Part shown: positions 40,055 to 51,102 of the stretch, one piece after another
How positions within the stretch are numbered: position 1 is the stretch's first letter
Layout of the letters: each line of letters starts with the position of its first letter
Assembly: GCA_949948895.1 (NCBI GenBank)
Contig: CATLHE010000005.1
Location: 66,306 to 130,305, forward strand
Source of the DNA: an uncultured Christensenella sp.
GTDB lineage: Bacteria; Bacillota; Clostridia; Christensenellales; Pumilibacteraceae
DNA: 64,000 bases
Reading direction: 5' to 3'
Position numbers and translations under genes: made by a program
Notes under the pieces: generated by a model
The model's database searches: none
What the model saw: the letters and a program-made list of their open reading frames with translations, nothing else
What the model was told of the DNA's origin: nothing

Positions 40055-41299
40055 ATGCTTAAATCGTTAAACGAATTATTTATCAAAACGCTCAAGCTGT
40101 CGCCCGAGCTGTGGCTGTACATTCTGATAGCCATTGTCGGCGCGGCGTTTTTGATAACGCTTTTGATAGGGCTGTTTGCGGGCGAATTCAAAAAGATCAA
40201 GTCGCTCATGAAGAGCGCGATCGCGCATCCTCAAACGGCTGTCGCCGTCATGCAGAAAATGCCCGTCGGCATAAAAAAGCAGTATAAGCGCGCTCGGCTC
40301 GGCGGCGTTGAACCGTCCATGTTCGTCACCGAGGATATGTGCGTCGAAACGCCGTACAAGCGTTCTTTGATAGCCAAGCTTTGGATAGTGACTTTTGTCG
40401 CAACGGTCGTTTGCGCCGCGTTGGCGTATGTGGTAACGCCACTCGCGTTCCAGACCCTTAAACCGACGGAAGCCGCGGAAGCATTTAATATAAACGCGGT
40501 ATCGCTTTTGCCCGTGACCGTGCTTTTGATCGGCGGACTTCTCACGCTTATAGGTGCGCTCGTATCGAGAGGCGTGCACGTCGGCGCGGTCAAGACGTAC
40601 GCTAAATTTGTTACCGCTATCGACGGCGGCGACAATCATGGCGCAGCGCAACAGCCCGCTCGTCAAGAGCACCCCGTAGTCGCGCCCGCGTTTGATAATA
40701 ACGACGGACAGCAGACAGTCGCGTTCGCCGCGCAGGAACAGCAAGCCGAACCCGTAGTCGAACAGTACGGCGCGTACTCCGACGACGACTTCGGCGCCGA
40801 GCCCGTTGCGGAAGCCGAGCCCGTGTTTGCCGCGGAGCCCGTGGCTATGGAAGCGCAGACCGAGAGCGAAGAAGAGTTGCGCCAAAGGGCGCGCGAAGAA
40901 GCGTTGATGCGCGCACGCGCGGAGCAGGAAGCTCAAGCGAGAGCCGCGGAAGCCCAAGCTCAGGCTCAAGCCCGTGCTGCCGCGGAAGCTCAAGCTCAGG
41001 CGCAGGCTCGCGCCGCCGCGGAAGCGAAAGCGAGGGCGGAAGCTCAGGCGCGCGCTTCGCAGGCAAGCGCCGCAAAAGCTCAGGCTCAGCCTTCGGGATC
41101 GTCGTCGGCGGACGATATAATAGCGCGCATCGAGCAGATAGACCGCGAAGGCGCGCCGAGAGAGACCATGCGCGAAGTGGCTACGCTTCTTCAAAAAGAG
41201 CGCGCCAAGCCCGAGAATAAGACGCCCGAACAGCAGAAAAAGCTCAACGAGGCGCTCAGTAAGCTCCTTAAGGCGATGACCGCGGCTAGCCGTAAGTAA
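40055..41299 (+). CDS. Membrane protein with Ala/Gln/Arg-rich coiled coil
   Basis: A 414-residue protein. Three membrane helices lie in the first half (YILIAIVGAAFLITLLIGLF at about 22-42, LWIVTFVATVVCAALAYVVT at 110-130, LLPVTVLLIGGLLTLIGALV at 150-170). An acidic linker (200-265) follows, then a long coiled coil of repeated Ala-Gln/Arg-Ala-Glu units (RAEQEAQARAAEAQAQAQAR and copies, about 265-345), and a helical end (ADDIIARIEQIDREGAPRET, QKKLNEALSKLLKAM). The repeat is internally duplicated at DNA level, so its length may vary between strains. The ribosome site GGGAGGAG is strong. Function is unknown; a membrane-tethered scaffold is plausible. Confidence 0.75.
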   Translation: MLKSLNELFIKTLKLSPELWLYILIAIVGAAFLITLLIGLFAGEFKKIKSLMKSAIAHPQTAVAVMQKMPVGIKKQYKRARLGGVEPSMFVTEDMCVETPYKRSLIAKLWIVTFVATVVCAALAYVVTPLAFQTLKPTEAAEAFNINAVSLLPVTVLLIGGLLTLIGALVSRGVHVGAVKTYAKFVTAIDGGDNHGAAQQPARQEHPVVAPAFDNNDGQQTVAFAAQEQQAEPVVEQYGAYSDDDFGAEPVAEAEPVFAAEPVAMEAQTESEEELRQRAREEALMRARAEQEAQARAAEAQAQAQARAAAEAQAQAQARAAAEAKARAEAQARASQASAAKAQAQPSGSSSADDIIARIEQIDREGAPRETMREVATLLQKERAKPENKTPEQQKKLNEALSKLLKAMTAASRK

Positions 41300-41318
41300 T
41301 AAGTAAAGCATTGATTGT

Positions 41319-41348
41319 AAACGCACGTTTTATTACGTGCGTTTTTTT
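41319..41348 (+). terminator. Terminator after the coiled-coil protein
   Basis: AAACGCACGT and ACGTGCGTTT pair perfectly around TTTATT... and run into T7. Confidence 0.85.
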
Positions 41349-41955
41349 CGGTATTAATCGTTACAGTTTATTTATCGTCATGCTATATGAACGTTTGAAA
41401 GTTCGTTACCGTTCTGTTGTCATTCCGAGCTTGCGAGGAATCTAGGCGAACCGCCACACACAAGACACGTAAAACAAACAACAACCCATAAACGTCACCG
41501 CATTTATTCGGGTGCAGCAACAAAAAAATCGCAAAGCGTAAGGCATGCGGCGGGCATGGGTCTGCCCGCCCTACGGGATGGTTGCAAGTGATTTGGCTTT
41601 GTTGTTCTGCGGCGGATCGCCTAAATCCTTCGGCTTCGCCTCAGGATGACAAGCCAAAGGCTTGGCGTCTGTCGTGTGTTTGCTTTGGTGATTTGTTTTA
41701 GGTTACACCCGACCAAGCACAGCTTGGATTTATGTTGTGTGTTTACATGTGTGATTTATTTTACGAAGCACCCGAATAAGGGCGTGGCATAATAATATAT
41801 ATTCGTAGGGAGCGACGACCTCGGCGCTCCGCCAAGCACAGCTTGGATTTTGTCGTGTGTGGGCTTTGGTGATAATTAAAGGTTGCGCCCGAATAATGAC
41901 GGCTCATATTGTTAGCGGGATATTCTGTATCAACCGTTGCGGTTTATTTATTTTC
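41349..41955. repeat. Non-coding mosaic of interspersed hairpin repeats (block 4)
   Basis: About 600 bp without a gene. An inverted GCGGCGG unit with the third stem version ATTCC/GGAAT lies at 41418-41454, and an ATCCT/AGGAT unit at 41607-41652. GGCGGGCA/TGCCCGCC lies at 41549-41570. Palindromes are at 41650-41664, 41713-41727 (CCAAGCACAGCTTGG) and 41832-41846. A GGAGCGACGACCTCGGCGCTC fragment is at about 41808. Confidence 0.8.
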
Positions 41956-41985
41956 TTGACAATGCGGCGCGTTGCGGTGTAATAT
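41956..41985 (+). promoter_or_regulatory. Promoter of the leaderless GNAT gene
   Basis: TTGACA at 41956-41961, 18-nt spacer, TAATAT at 41980-41985. ATG 41992 is 7 nt past the -10 box, i.e. at the transcription start. Confidence 0.6.
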
Positions 41986-41991
41986 CTAGGC

Positions 41992-42690
41992 ATGGAACTG
42001 ATCGATAAAAAAGACAATGCGGTGCTTCGCGCCGTTATTCGCGACGAACTCGATTTTTTAGGCGCGGAGCTCATCGTGTCCGACGAGCGCGGTGCGATAG
42101 TCAAGCTCGGCGGAACGTATACGTGCGCGTTTGACAGCGCGGAAAATTTTACGGAGTATGCCAAAAAATACGGCGTTAGCGGCGAGGTGTGCGTTATGGG
42201 CGCGCCGCGCGGGTTTACAGAAGAAACGGGCGCGGAGTCAAACGTTCATAAAACGTTTGCCTATCTCGAATCGCTCCCGCCCGCGTTTGACCGAAGCGCG
42301 TGCATAAGGCGGCTCGCGCCGTCGTTGGCGGGACTGCTGTCGCAATCGTATCACAACGGTTACGGCGGGTACGGCGAGGATAAAATGCGCGCTATATTAA
42401 AGCGCGGAAGCGTTTTCGGGCTGTTCGAGGACAGTAAGCTCGCGGGGTTCATAGGCGAGCACGAAGAGGGCGGCATGGGCATGCTCACCGTGTTCGAGCC
42501 GTTCCGTCGACGCGGTCACGCAGTTACTCTCGAGAAGTTTTTGATAGGGTATATCATGTCGTTCGGGCTGGTGCCTACATGCGACGTTGATATTACAAAC
42601 TCGGCGTCGCTTGCCCTTCAAGAAAAACTCGGGCTCGTCGCCGCGCCGGGCTATACGTATTGGATAATGGACTATCAAAGCGGTAAATAA
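41992..42690 (+). CDS. GNAT family N-acetyltransferase
   Basis: A 232-residue protein with an FR47-type GNAT domain in the C-terminal half (about 100-225). Seen are SQSYHNGYGGYGEDKMRAIL, the beta strand GSVFGLFEDSKLAGFIGEHE, the acetyl-CoA loop FEPFRRRGHAVTLEKFLIGY and VDITNSASLALQEKLGLVAA. Residues 1-95 form a separate N-terminal domain as in many FR47-like proteins. Substrate unknown. There is no ribosome site before ATG 41992, consistent with a leaderless mRNA. ilvC follows with its own promoter starting 2 nt after the stop. Confidence 0.8.
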   Translation: MELIDKKDNAVLRAVIRDELDFLGAELIVSDERGAIVKLGGTYTCAFDSAENFTEYAKKYGVSGEVCVMGAPRGFTEETGAESNVHKTFAYLESLPPAFDRSACIRRLAPSLAGLLSQSYHNGYGGYGEDKMRAILKRGSVFGLFEDSKLAGFIGEHEEGGMGMLTVFEPFRRRGHAVTLEKFLIGYIMSFGLVPTCDVDITNSASLALQEKLGLVAAPGYTYWIMDYQSGK

Positions 42691-42691
42691 G

Positions 42692-42720
42692 TTGACTTTT
42701 ACGGGGCGTGGTGATATACT
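42692..42720 (+). promoter_or_regulatory. Promoter of ilvC
   Basis: TTGACT at 42692-42697, 17-nt spacer, TATACT at 42715-42720. The leader is only about 23 nt, so there is no room for a T-box or attenuator. Confidence 0.7.
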
Positions 42721-42749
42721 TAGAATCAATAAATTTCGGGAGAAATAAC

Positions 42750-43757
42750 ATGGCAAAAATATTTTACAGCGGCGATTGCAATCTCGACTATCTCAAAAAG
42801 AAAACGGTCGCTATCATAGGCTACGGCAGTCAGGGCCACGCGCATGCACTCAACTTCAAGGAAAGCGGCGTCAAGGTCGTAGTAGGGCTTTATAAAGGCT
42901 CCAAGTCGTGGGCGCGCGCGGAAAAGGCAGGCCTCGACGTAATGACGGCGGGCGAAGCGGCGAAAGCGGCGGACGTTATCATGATACTCACGCCCGACGA
43001 AAAACAAGCCAAGATATATCGCGAGGATATCTTGCCCAACCTCAAGGCGGGCAAAGCATTGGCGTTTGCGCACGGGTTCAATATCCACTTTAAACAGATA
43101 GTGCCGCCCGACAATATCGACGTGTTTATGGTCGCGCCCAAAGCGCCCGGGCATACCGTTCGCAGCGAGTATGTCGAGGGCAAGGGCACGCCCTGTCTTT
43201 TTGCCGTATATCAAGACGTTTCGGGGCACTGCCAAGATATCGCGCTCGCTTACGCCGCGGGTATAGGCGGGAGCCGCGCGGGCGTATTGGAAACAACGTT
43301 CAAGTGCGAGACGGAGACCGATCTTTTCGGTGAGCAGTGCGTTTTGTGCGGCGGCGTTACGGCGCTCATGAAAGCGGGGTTCGAGACGCTCGTCGAAGCG
43401 GGGTACGATCCGCAAAACGCTTACTTCGAATGTATTCACGAGCTCAAGCTTATAGTCGATCTTATCTATAAAGGCGGGTTCGGGTTTATGCGGTATTCCG
43501 TTTCGGACACCGCCGAGTACGGCGACTATACCGTAGGCGAAAGGCTCATAGACGATACGGTCAAAGCCAAGATGAAAGGCGTGCTCAAAGAGATACAAAC
43601 GGGCGATTTCGCGTCGCGTTGGATAGCCGAAAACAATAACGGCAGGGCGTACTTCAACGCCCGCCGCGCACTCGAGGCCGAGCACCCGCTCGAAAAAGTG
43701 GGCGCGGAACTGCGCAAAATGTACTCGTGGTCTGACGACGATAAATATAAAGACTAG
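42750..43757 (+). CDS. ilvC: Ketol-acid reductoisomerase
   Basis: A 335-residue class I enzyme of branched-chain amino acid synthesis; it isomerises and reduces acetolactate or acetohydroxybutyrate with NAD(P)H and Mg. The Rossmann motif is [15 protein letters not shown], the cofactor loop [14 protein letters not shown], the active-site stretch [15 protein letters not shown], and the metal ligands lie in [16 protein letters not shown] and [19 protein letters not shown] 42750 has GGGAGA upstream. Notably no ilvB, ilvN, ilvD or leu genes adjoin it, so it is an isolated gene with its own promoter and terminator. Confidence 0.95.
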   Translation: MAKIFYSGDCNLDYLKKKTVAIIGYGSQGHAHALNFKESGVKVVVGLYKGSKSWARAEKAGLDVMTAGEAAKAADVIMILTPDEKQAKIYREDILPNLKAGKALAFAHGFNIHFKQIVPPDNIDVFMVAPKAPGHTVRSEYVEGKGTPCLFAVYQDVSGHCQDIALAYAAGIGGSRAGVLETTFKCETETDLFGEQCVLCGGVTALMKAGFETLVEAGYDPQNAYFECIHELKLIVDLIYKGGFGFMRYSVSDTAEYGDYTVGERLIDDTVKAKMKGVLKEIQTGDFASRWIAENNNGRAYFNARRALEAEHPLEKVGAELRKMYSWSDDDKYKD

Positions 43758-43780
43758 TAAATAAGCCGTGATATAAAACC

Positions 43781-43810
43781 AAAGACCGCGCCGCCGTGCG
43801 CGGTCTTTTT
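43781..43810 (+). terminator. Terminator after ilvC
   Basis: AAAGACCGCGC and GCGCGGTCTTTTT pair around CGCCGT, followed by T5. Confidence 0.8.
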
Positions 43811-43877
43811 GCGTGGGAGCGACGGCTTGTTGCTCCATACGGTATAAAATCCGCGCTCGCGGGCAATAACCTTTTGC

Positions 43878-44444
43878 ATGGTTACTTATTGTTTGGGTTC
43901 GGCGCGGCAGAAGCGCGAGTATTTTAAAGAAGCGGCAAACGCGGTCATTCTCGATAACGTGGAAGTGCTGTTTTGCGCGAGTGAGGACGGGCGCAACTAT
44001 TTCGCGTTCGGAGACGTGCCGTTCGGCGGGTTTACGGTTGAAGAATACGTCCGCTATAAGTGCGCGACGGTGCGTACCGCGCCGAGCGCGGCAATGATAA
44101 AGTCGTTCGGGCTTAATCCCGATAAGCTCGTCAAACGGCTGTCGCCCGCGCAAATGCGCATACTGTCCTTTCTCGCCCAAACGGGCGGGCGCACGGAAAA
44201 AGCGGTGGTGGTCAATCTCGACGGAGCAAGGTACACGAGGAAAAACGCCGCCGCGCTCAAACGCCTTCTTGCCGAAACGGGCGAGGCGTACGTATGCGTG
44301 ACCGATAAAAGATTTATGCGCATAGCTGAGAGCGACAGCAAGACTCTGAGGTTCGGCAAGCAAGTGAAAGCGGGACGCCCGAATTTTTACGCCGCAAAAG
44401 CCCTGGCGAAAAAACTCGGCGCGAGAAAAGTCGCGGTGTTTTAG
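43878..44444 (+). CDS. Unknown protein resembling a degenerate ABC ATPase half
   Basis: A 188-residue soluble protein. No Walker A motif is present, but the order LSPAQMRILSFLAQTGGRTE, AVVVNLDGARYTRKNAAALK, RLLAETGEAYVCVTDKRFM copies the signature, Walker B and switch order of an ABC ATPase (LSxGQ, hhhhDEP, hhxxTHD) with the catalytic Glu and His replaced. It may be a regulatory relic of such a protein; that is inference from pattern only. No good ribosome site precedes ATG 43878, so the start could be later. It lies between the ilvC terminator and the promoter of the protease gene. Confidence 0.6.
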   Translation: MVTYCLGSARQKREYFKEAANAVILDNVEVLFCASEDGRNYFAFGDVPFGGFTVEEYVRYKCATVRTAPSAAMIKSFGLNPDKLVKRLSPAQMRILSFLAQTGGRTEKAVVVNLDGARYTRKNAAALKRLLAETGEAYVCVTDKRFMRIAESDSKTLRFGKQVKAGRPNFYAAKALAKKLGARKVAVF

Positions 44445-44507
44445 TCTGTCGGGTTGGATATAATTCGGCAGATATAAACATCTGTCACAAATCGATTTTT
44501 TACCCCC

Positions 44508-44536
44508 TTGACATTATGAATCATTAATGATATAAT
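44508..44536 (+). promoter_or_regulatory. Perfect consensus promoter of the protease locus
   Basis: TTGACA at 44508-44513, 17-nt spacer, TATAAT at 44531-44536. A short palindrome ATCATTAATGAT lies in the spacer and could bind a regulator. Confidence 0.8.
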
Positions 44537-44594
44537 GCATATATAACAGTATAATTTTTGTTGCCTGCAATTTGTTTTTCAAAGGGGGAAGCGT

Positions 44595-45986
44595 ATGAAA
44601 ACCAAAACTGCAAGATATGCGCTTATGACGATGACGGCGGGGTTGGCATTTTCCGTAGTGTTTGCGGCAGCGTGCGTAAACTCTACGGGCGACGGTGTAT
44701 ATTCCGTACGCGCGGAAAGCGAGTGTGCGTTGCCCATCGAAACAAAACTCGATTGCGACAGCGAGGCGGCGCGCGTAGCGGCGGATCTTATCGAAATCGT
44801 AAGCGGATATAACGATACGGAAGAATCGGACAGCGAGTGGTCCGCTAGTAGCATAGAATATTACGCGCCCGCGTATATCGTGGAAGATGAAGAGTACGGC
44901 GTTTATTTCGACTTTGACGGGGATAACGGTTATGCCGTCATAAAGCCCGATAAGACTATATACGGATTAAACACGCGAGGCGATCTTGCCAATTTAAGAG
45001 AGTCGGACGTTGATTTGTATTACAGCTATATAGACGGGTTTATGTTTAAGGCGGCTGACGGCGAGCTCTTGCAGTTTGTAATGCCCGAATATGATAATAG
45101 CGATTATGTATCAGGTAATACGGGAACTGTCGTATATCCCGGTCAAAGTGAGGCGGGCGACGGGAAGATTAATCCGGCATACATAGATCAGTATGTTATA
45201 AAACGTTATCCGCTTGATTTTTACGAAAAGCGCAACCTTAATATGAGCATCGGCTATAATTGTGTAACGCAATATGAAACTAGTTATTATGTTAAGTGTT
45301 ATGCCGATTCCAATAAAAAACCAAGTGGTTGGACAGTGTCTGAAGGTAACTGTGTATTACACGCTATGTATAACGTTATGAGGAGTTGGGATAAAGCTGC
45401 ATACGTGAGTTTGGACAGTACAAAGACGCACGATCTAAGAACAAACATAAAACAAGATCCGTACTATATGGTGTTTAGTAACAGCACTTTTTTGCGCGAA
45501 AAAGATCCCGTTGACGACAAGCACACATACTATAAATGGGAGACTAATAGCGATAACTATTTGCAGTATATGCCGAAGCTTTACAGCGAAATCCGCGATT
45601 TTGCTTTGAAGAGAAACTATACCGTAGACGGATATTATTTTAAATATATACCCGAAACTATGGAGTATGTGGCAAATGTAACGCATGATAACGATATCAC
45701 GGTGAAGAGGACGACAAAGCCGTCGGACGTGTTTAACAGTATAAACAAACATCGCAGTTGCGTAATGGGTATCAATGACAGCAGCACGTACGGAAATCAT
45801 GCCGTGGCGGTCATGGGATATTATTCATATTATAAAGAAGTATACGTAAGCAAAGATTATACCAACAAAGTTTATCATTACTTTTATCTAATAGACGACG
45901 GATGGAGGGGTGACTTGCAGGTTTTTGATCCTAACACATCCGCGAATCCCAGTCTGGAATTTTTTTATCTTTTGTCGAGGTGTTAA
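44595..45986 (+). CDS. Exported papain-like cysteine peptidase
   Basis: A 463-residue exported protein: signal peptide with a lipobox-like AAAC (Cys27), a propeptide-like N-terminal half (SIEYYAPAYIVEDEEYGVYF resembles the pro-domain of C10/streptopain enzymes) and a catalytic half. Candidate residues are Cys253 in SEGNCVLHAMYNVMRSW, His402 in TYGNHAVAVMGYYSY and Asp434/435 in YFYLIDDGW, the order and wording of C39/C10-type papain folds. The ribosome site GGGGGAAG is good. The stop abuts the ATG of the first of three lipoproteins, so they form one operon. It probably acts on the cell surface; the target is unknown. Confidence 0.8.
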   Translation: MKTKTARYALMTMTAGLAFSVVFAAACVNSTGDGVYSVRAESECALPIETKLDCDSEAARVAADLIEIVSGYNDTEESDSEWSASSIEYYAPAYIVEDEEYGVYFDFDGDNGYAVIKPDKTIYGLNTRGDLANLRESDVDLYYSYIDGFMFKAADGELLQFVMPEYDNSDYVSGNTGTVVYPGQSEAGDGKINPAYIDQYVIKRYPLDFYEKRNLNMSIGYNCVTQYETSYYVKCYADSNKKPSGWTVSEGNCVLHAMYNVMRSWDKAAYVSLDSTKTHDLRTNIKQDPYYMVFSNSTFLREKDPVDDKHTYYKWETNSDNYLQYMPKLYSEIRDFALKRNYTVDGYYFKYIPETMEYVANVTHDNDITVKRTTKPSDVFNSINKHRSCVMGINDSSTYGNHAVAVMGYYSYYKEVYVSKDYTNKVYHYFYLIDDGWRGDLQVFDPNTSANPSLEFFYLLSRC

Positions 45987-46433
45987 ATGAAAAGAATCAT
46001 TTGTGTAATAATGGCAGCATTCATAGCATGTTGCTGTTTCGCTTGCACGGATAACGACGGTAAAAATTCAAGCACTCCGGCATGTCGGGGTATGGAAATA
46101 TATTTATATGATTCATTAGATAAACGAGAAAGGGTAGCCGGATTCAGTTGTTCTTTGGACGTAGATAAAGAATATATGCTCTATATTCTCGTTGGAACAA
46201 ACACATACAGGGGAGACGTACCAGAAAACATGCTCGTTGTGTTGGAATATGACGAAAGCAAACTTATGATGACCGAGCTTGATAGGAGTTACTATAGTAT
46301 ACGATGCTTGGATGAAGGTGAACACGATTTAAAAATAACGACACATTATAAGAAATTATATGGCGAGGCAAATCCTAATAGGTCGAGTATATTTATGTCA
46401 TGGGATTACAAAGTGCGCGGTGTTCGTAATTAG
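45987..46433 (+). CDS. Tandem lipoprotein copy 1
   Basis: A 148-residue lipoprotein: signal RIICVIMAAFIACC with several Cys and lipobox FACT. The mature domain (about 120 residues) is beta-rich: MEIYLYDSLDKRERVAGFSC, SLDVDKEYMLYILVG, VPENMLVVLEYDESKLMMTE, YYSIRCLDEGEHDLKITTHY, SSIFMSWDYKVRGVRN. The ending looks like an immunoglobulin-like strand pair. It starts directly after the protease stop, with GAGGTG as ribosome site. It is about 85 percent like copies 2 and 3 by eye. A chagasin-like inhibitor or substrate of the protease is a possible role, but unproven. Confidence 0.8.
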   Translation: MKRIICVIMAAFIACCCFACTDNDGKNSSTPACRGMEIYLYDSLDKRERVAGFSCSLDVDKEYMLYILVGTNTYRGDVPENMLVVLEYDESKLMMTELDRSYYSIRCLDEGEHDLKITTHYKKLYGEANPNRSSIFMSWDYKVRGVRN

Positions 46434-46452
46434 GGCGTTGCCGAGGTGTTAA

Positions 46453-46902
46453 ATGAAAAGAATGATTTGTGTAATAATGGCGGCGTTTATTGCATGTTGC
46501 TGTTTCGCTTGTACGGATAACGACGGTAAAAATTCAAGCACCCCGGCGTATCGGGGTATGGACCTATATTTATATGATTCATTGGAGAAAAGAGAAAGGA
46601 TAAGCGGGCATGTTTTTTCATTAGACGTAGATAAAGAATATATGCTCTATATTTCCGTTGCAACAAGCCCCACATACAGGGTAGACGTGCCCGAATATAT
46701 GCTCGTCGTGTTGGAATATGACGAAAGCAAATTGATGATGACCGAGCTTGATAGGAGTTACTATAGTATACGATGCTTAGAGGAAGGCGAACACGATTTA
46801 AAAATAACGACACATTATAAAAAATTATATTACGAGGCAAATCCTAATAGGTCGAGTATATTTATGTCATGGGATTACAAAATATGCGGTGTCTGTAATT
46901 AG
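46453..46902 (+). CDS. Tandem lipoprotein copy 2
   Basis: A 149-residue paralogue of the preceding gene, with the same signal peptide, lipobox FACT and domain. Differences cluster in short patches (DLYLYDSLEKRERISGHVFS; VATSPTYRVDVPEYMLVVLE), while DVDKEYMLYI and YDESKLMMTELDRSYYSIRC are kept, which fits recent duplication followed by divergence of exposed loops. The last residues (KICGVCN) bring in two extra cysteines. The 19-nt spacer before it carries the same GCGTTGCCGAGGTG sequence that follows copy 3. Confidence 0.8.
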   Translation: MKRMICVIMAAFIACCCFACTDNDGKNSSTPAYRGMDLYLYDSLEKRERISGHVFSLDVDKEYMLYISVATSPTYRVDVPEYMLVVLEYDESKLMMTELDRSYYSIRCLEEGEHDLKITTHYKKLYYEANPNRSSIFMSWDYKICGVCN

Positions 46903-46940
46903 ACGGATCAATATCGAGTATCTTTTACCGAGGTGCTGAA

Positions 46941-47387
46941 ATGAAAAGAACTATTAGTGTAATAATGGCGGTATTTATTTCCTGTTTCTGTTTCGCTTGT
47001 ACGGATAACGACGGTAAAAATCCCAGTACGCCCCAGCACGTGGGCATGGGCGTGTATTTATATGATTCCTTAGAACAAAGGGAGCGGATAACCGGATTTG
47101 GTTTTTCATTGGACGTAGATAAAGAATACATGCTTTATATTACTGTTATAACAAACCACTATAATGGAGACGTACCAGAAAACATGTTCGTCGTGTTAGA
47201 ATATGACGAAAGTAAATTGATGATGACCGAACTTGAAAAAAGTTATTACAGCATACGGTGCTTGGAGGAAGGTGAACACGATTTAAAAATGACGATACAT
47301 TATAAAAAATTGTATGATGAAACAAATCCTAATTTGTCGAGTATATTTATGTCATGGGATTACAAAGTGCGTGGTGTTCGTAATTAG
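46941..47387 (+). CDS. Tandem lipoprotein copy 3
   Basis: A 148-residue paralogue of copies 1 and 2. The signal peptide has diverged most (RTISVIMAVFISCFCFACTD), the core is kept (DVDKEYMLYITVITNHYNGD, VPENMFVVLEYDESKLMMTE). The DNA after its stop repeats the spacer that follows copy 1 (GTAATTAGGGCGTTGCCGAG), marking the end of the duplicated unit. It is the last lipoprotein before the radical SAM gene, 85 nt downstream. Confidence 0.8.
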   Translation: MKRTISVIMAVFISCFCFACTDNDGKNPSTPQHVGMGVYLYDSLEQRERITGFGFSLDVDKEYMLYITVITNHYNGDVPENMFVVLEYDESKLMMTELEKSYYSIRCLEEGEHDLKMTIHYKKLYDETNPNLSSIFMSWDYKVRGVRN

Positions 47388-47472
47388 GGCGTTGCCGAGG
47401 TGCGGCAGCTAAAATAAAATCGAGGTACACGAGATAAATAAAGCGGATAAATTAAATGATAAAAATACTTGC

Positions 47473-48771
47473 GTGAGCAAGATGCGAGAAAACGTCGCGT
47501 TTTCGCCTGCTTATGTGCGTACTGTCACGATGTGCGTGCATTTGAGTTCTTCTTGCAATCTGCGCTGTAAGTACTGTTTTTCCGATCACAAAGGCGACGA
47601 TCTTACTATAGACGAGATCAAGCGGTTTATCGATATAGTCACCGTTATCTATCCGCGCGCTGACAGATACATAGTCGATATGTCGGGCTCGGGCGAACCG
47701 CTGTTGCGCTTAGCCGATATAGTTACGATTGCCGATTACTGCAAAACATTGAGCGACCGTTTTGTGCGCGAATTTTTGCCGACGTTTGTTACAAACGGAA
47801 CATTGCTCGATAAGCAAACGGTAAAGCGGCTTCAAGACGCCGGCGTAATATTCGGAGTCAGTATCGACGGGACAAGAGCCATACACGATAAAAACAGAGT
47901 TTTTTGCGACGGGCGCGGCAGTTACGATACGGTCATGCGCAATGTGGAAAATATAGAGCACCGTGAATATTTGGGCGCGGCTGTAACGTACGGCGACGGT
48001 GATTTATTAACAACGTTTGAGTCGGTAGTCGGGCTTTTTCCGACCGTCAGTATGAAGCCGATGCGTTATATCGATAAGTCGATAGACTCCGACCGCGTAT
48101 GTAAAGAATATGATAAGCTTGTAGAATTTTTATATTCCGCGCACGTTAAAAACGACACGCCGTATATCTTTTCGCTTTTGCGCGGCGATGATTATTTCGG
48201 TAAGTTTTTAAAGCGCGTCGTTCTCGGTGTTGCCGTATACGGGCGCTGCGATGCGGGGATAGGTCGTTTCGCGCTTTGTTCGGACAGAAAAATATACTGC
48301 TGTCCCGCAGGTCTCGGTAAGCCCGAATGTGAAATGGGCGATCTCGATACCGGCATACGTTTAAGCCGTGTGGAAAAAATGTGGCGGTCGCAAATCAATG
48401 AAGTCTGTTGCGACTGTCGCGCGCGTTTTGTGTGCGGCGGAGAATGTAAGATAGTCTCGCACAATAAGTACGGCAGGTTAGACGGGATCGATCCCGTTAT
48501 GTGTAGAATAAAGCGCCATTTATACGATCTTGCCGTCATCTATCGCGATCGCCTTAAAGCGGAAGCCCCCGAACTGTACGGCGAGCTCGTTGACGAAATC
48601 AAAAAAACGGAATCGTACTACTTGCCCGATAACGATCTTATAGCGGCGGTAACGCTATCGCATGGCGCGTACACTTTTACCGAGTTAAAGGCGATAAAGG
48701 ACAGTTCGCCCGATGAGTTTTACCGCATTTTCAATGCATTACATAAAAATTCATGCGAGCTTTGCAGTTGA
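47473..48771 (+). CDS. Radical SAM/SPASM domain enzyme
   Basis: A 432-residue peptide/protein-modifying type radical SAM enzyme. The 4Fe-4S/SAM motif is CNLRCKYC (Cys28, 32, 35), followed by DMSGSGEPLLR and TFVTNGTLLD, typical of the fold. The SPASM end shows auxiliary-cluster cysteines: CDAGIGRFALC, YCCPAGLGKPEC and the C-x2-C-x5-C-x3-C pattern in CCDCRARFVCGGEC with a last C in DPVMCRIKRH. The C-terminal tail ends KNSCELCS. The start is GTG 47473 or ATG 47482; neither has a clear ribosome site. Such enzymes modify peptides (thioethers, sulfatase formylglycine). Its position after the protease and lipoproteins suggests that these are its substrates or that it matures an unseen peptide. Confidence 0.85.
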   Translation: MSKMRENVAFSPAYVRTVTMCVHLSSSCNLRCKYCFSDHKGDDLTIDEIKRFIDIVTVIYPRADRYIVDMSGSGEPLLRLADIVTIADYCKTLSDRFVREFLPTFVTNGTLLDKQTVKRLQDAGVIFGVSIDGTRAIHDKNRVFCDGRGSYDTVMRNVENIEHREYLGAAVTYGDGDLLTTFESVVGLFPTVSMKPMRYIDKSIDSDRVCKEYDKLVEFLYSAHVKNDTPYIFSLLRGDDYFGKFLKRVVLGVAVYGRCDAGIGRFALCSDRKIYCCPAGLGKPECEMGDLDTGIRLSRVEKMWRSQINEVCCDCRARFVCGGECKIVSHNKYGRLDGIDPVMCRIKRHLYDLAVIYRDRLKAEAPELYGELVDEIKKTESYYLPDNDLIAAVTLSHGAYTFTELKAIKDSSPDEFYRIFNALHKNSCELCS

Positions 48772-50991
<2,220 letters not shown>

Positions 50992-51102
50992 TCTCGGGCG
51001 ATATACATCGAGCGAACGACGGACTTTCGCGGCTCGTTACAGCGACAATAAAAAATAGTGACAACTAATATCACCAACAAGTAAAAATACGGCGGTAAAA
51101 AA

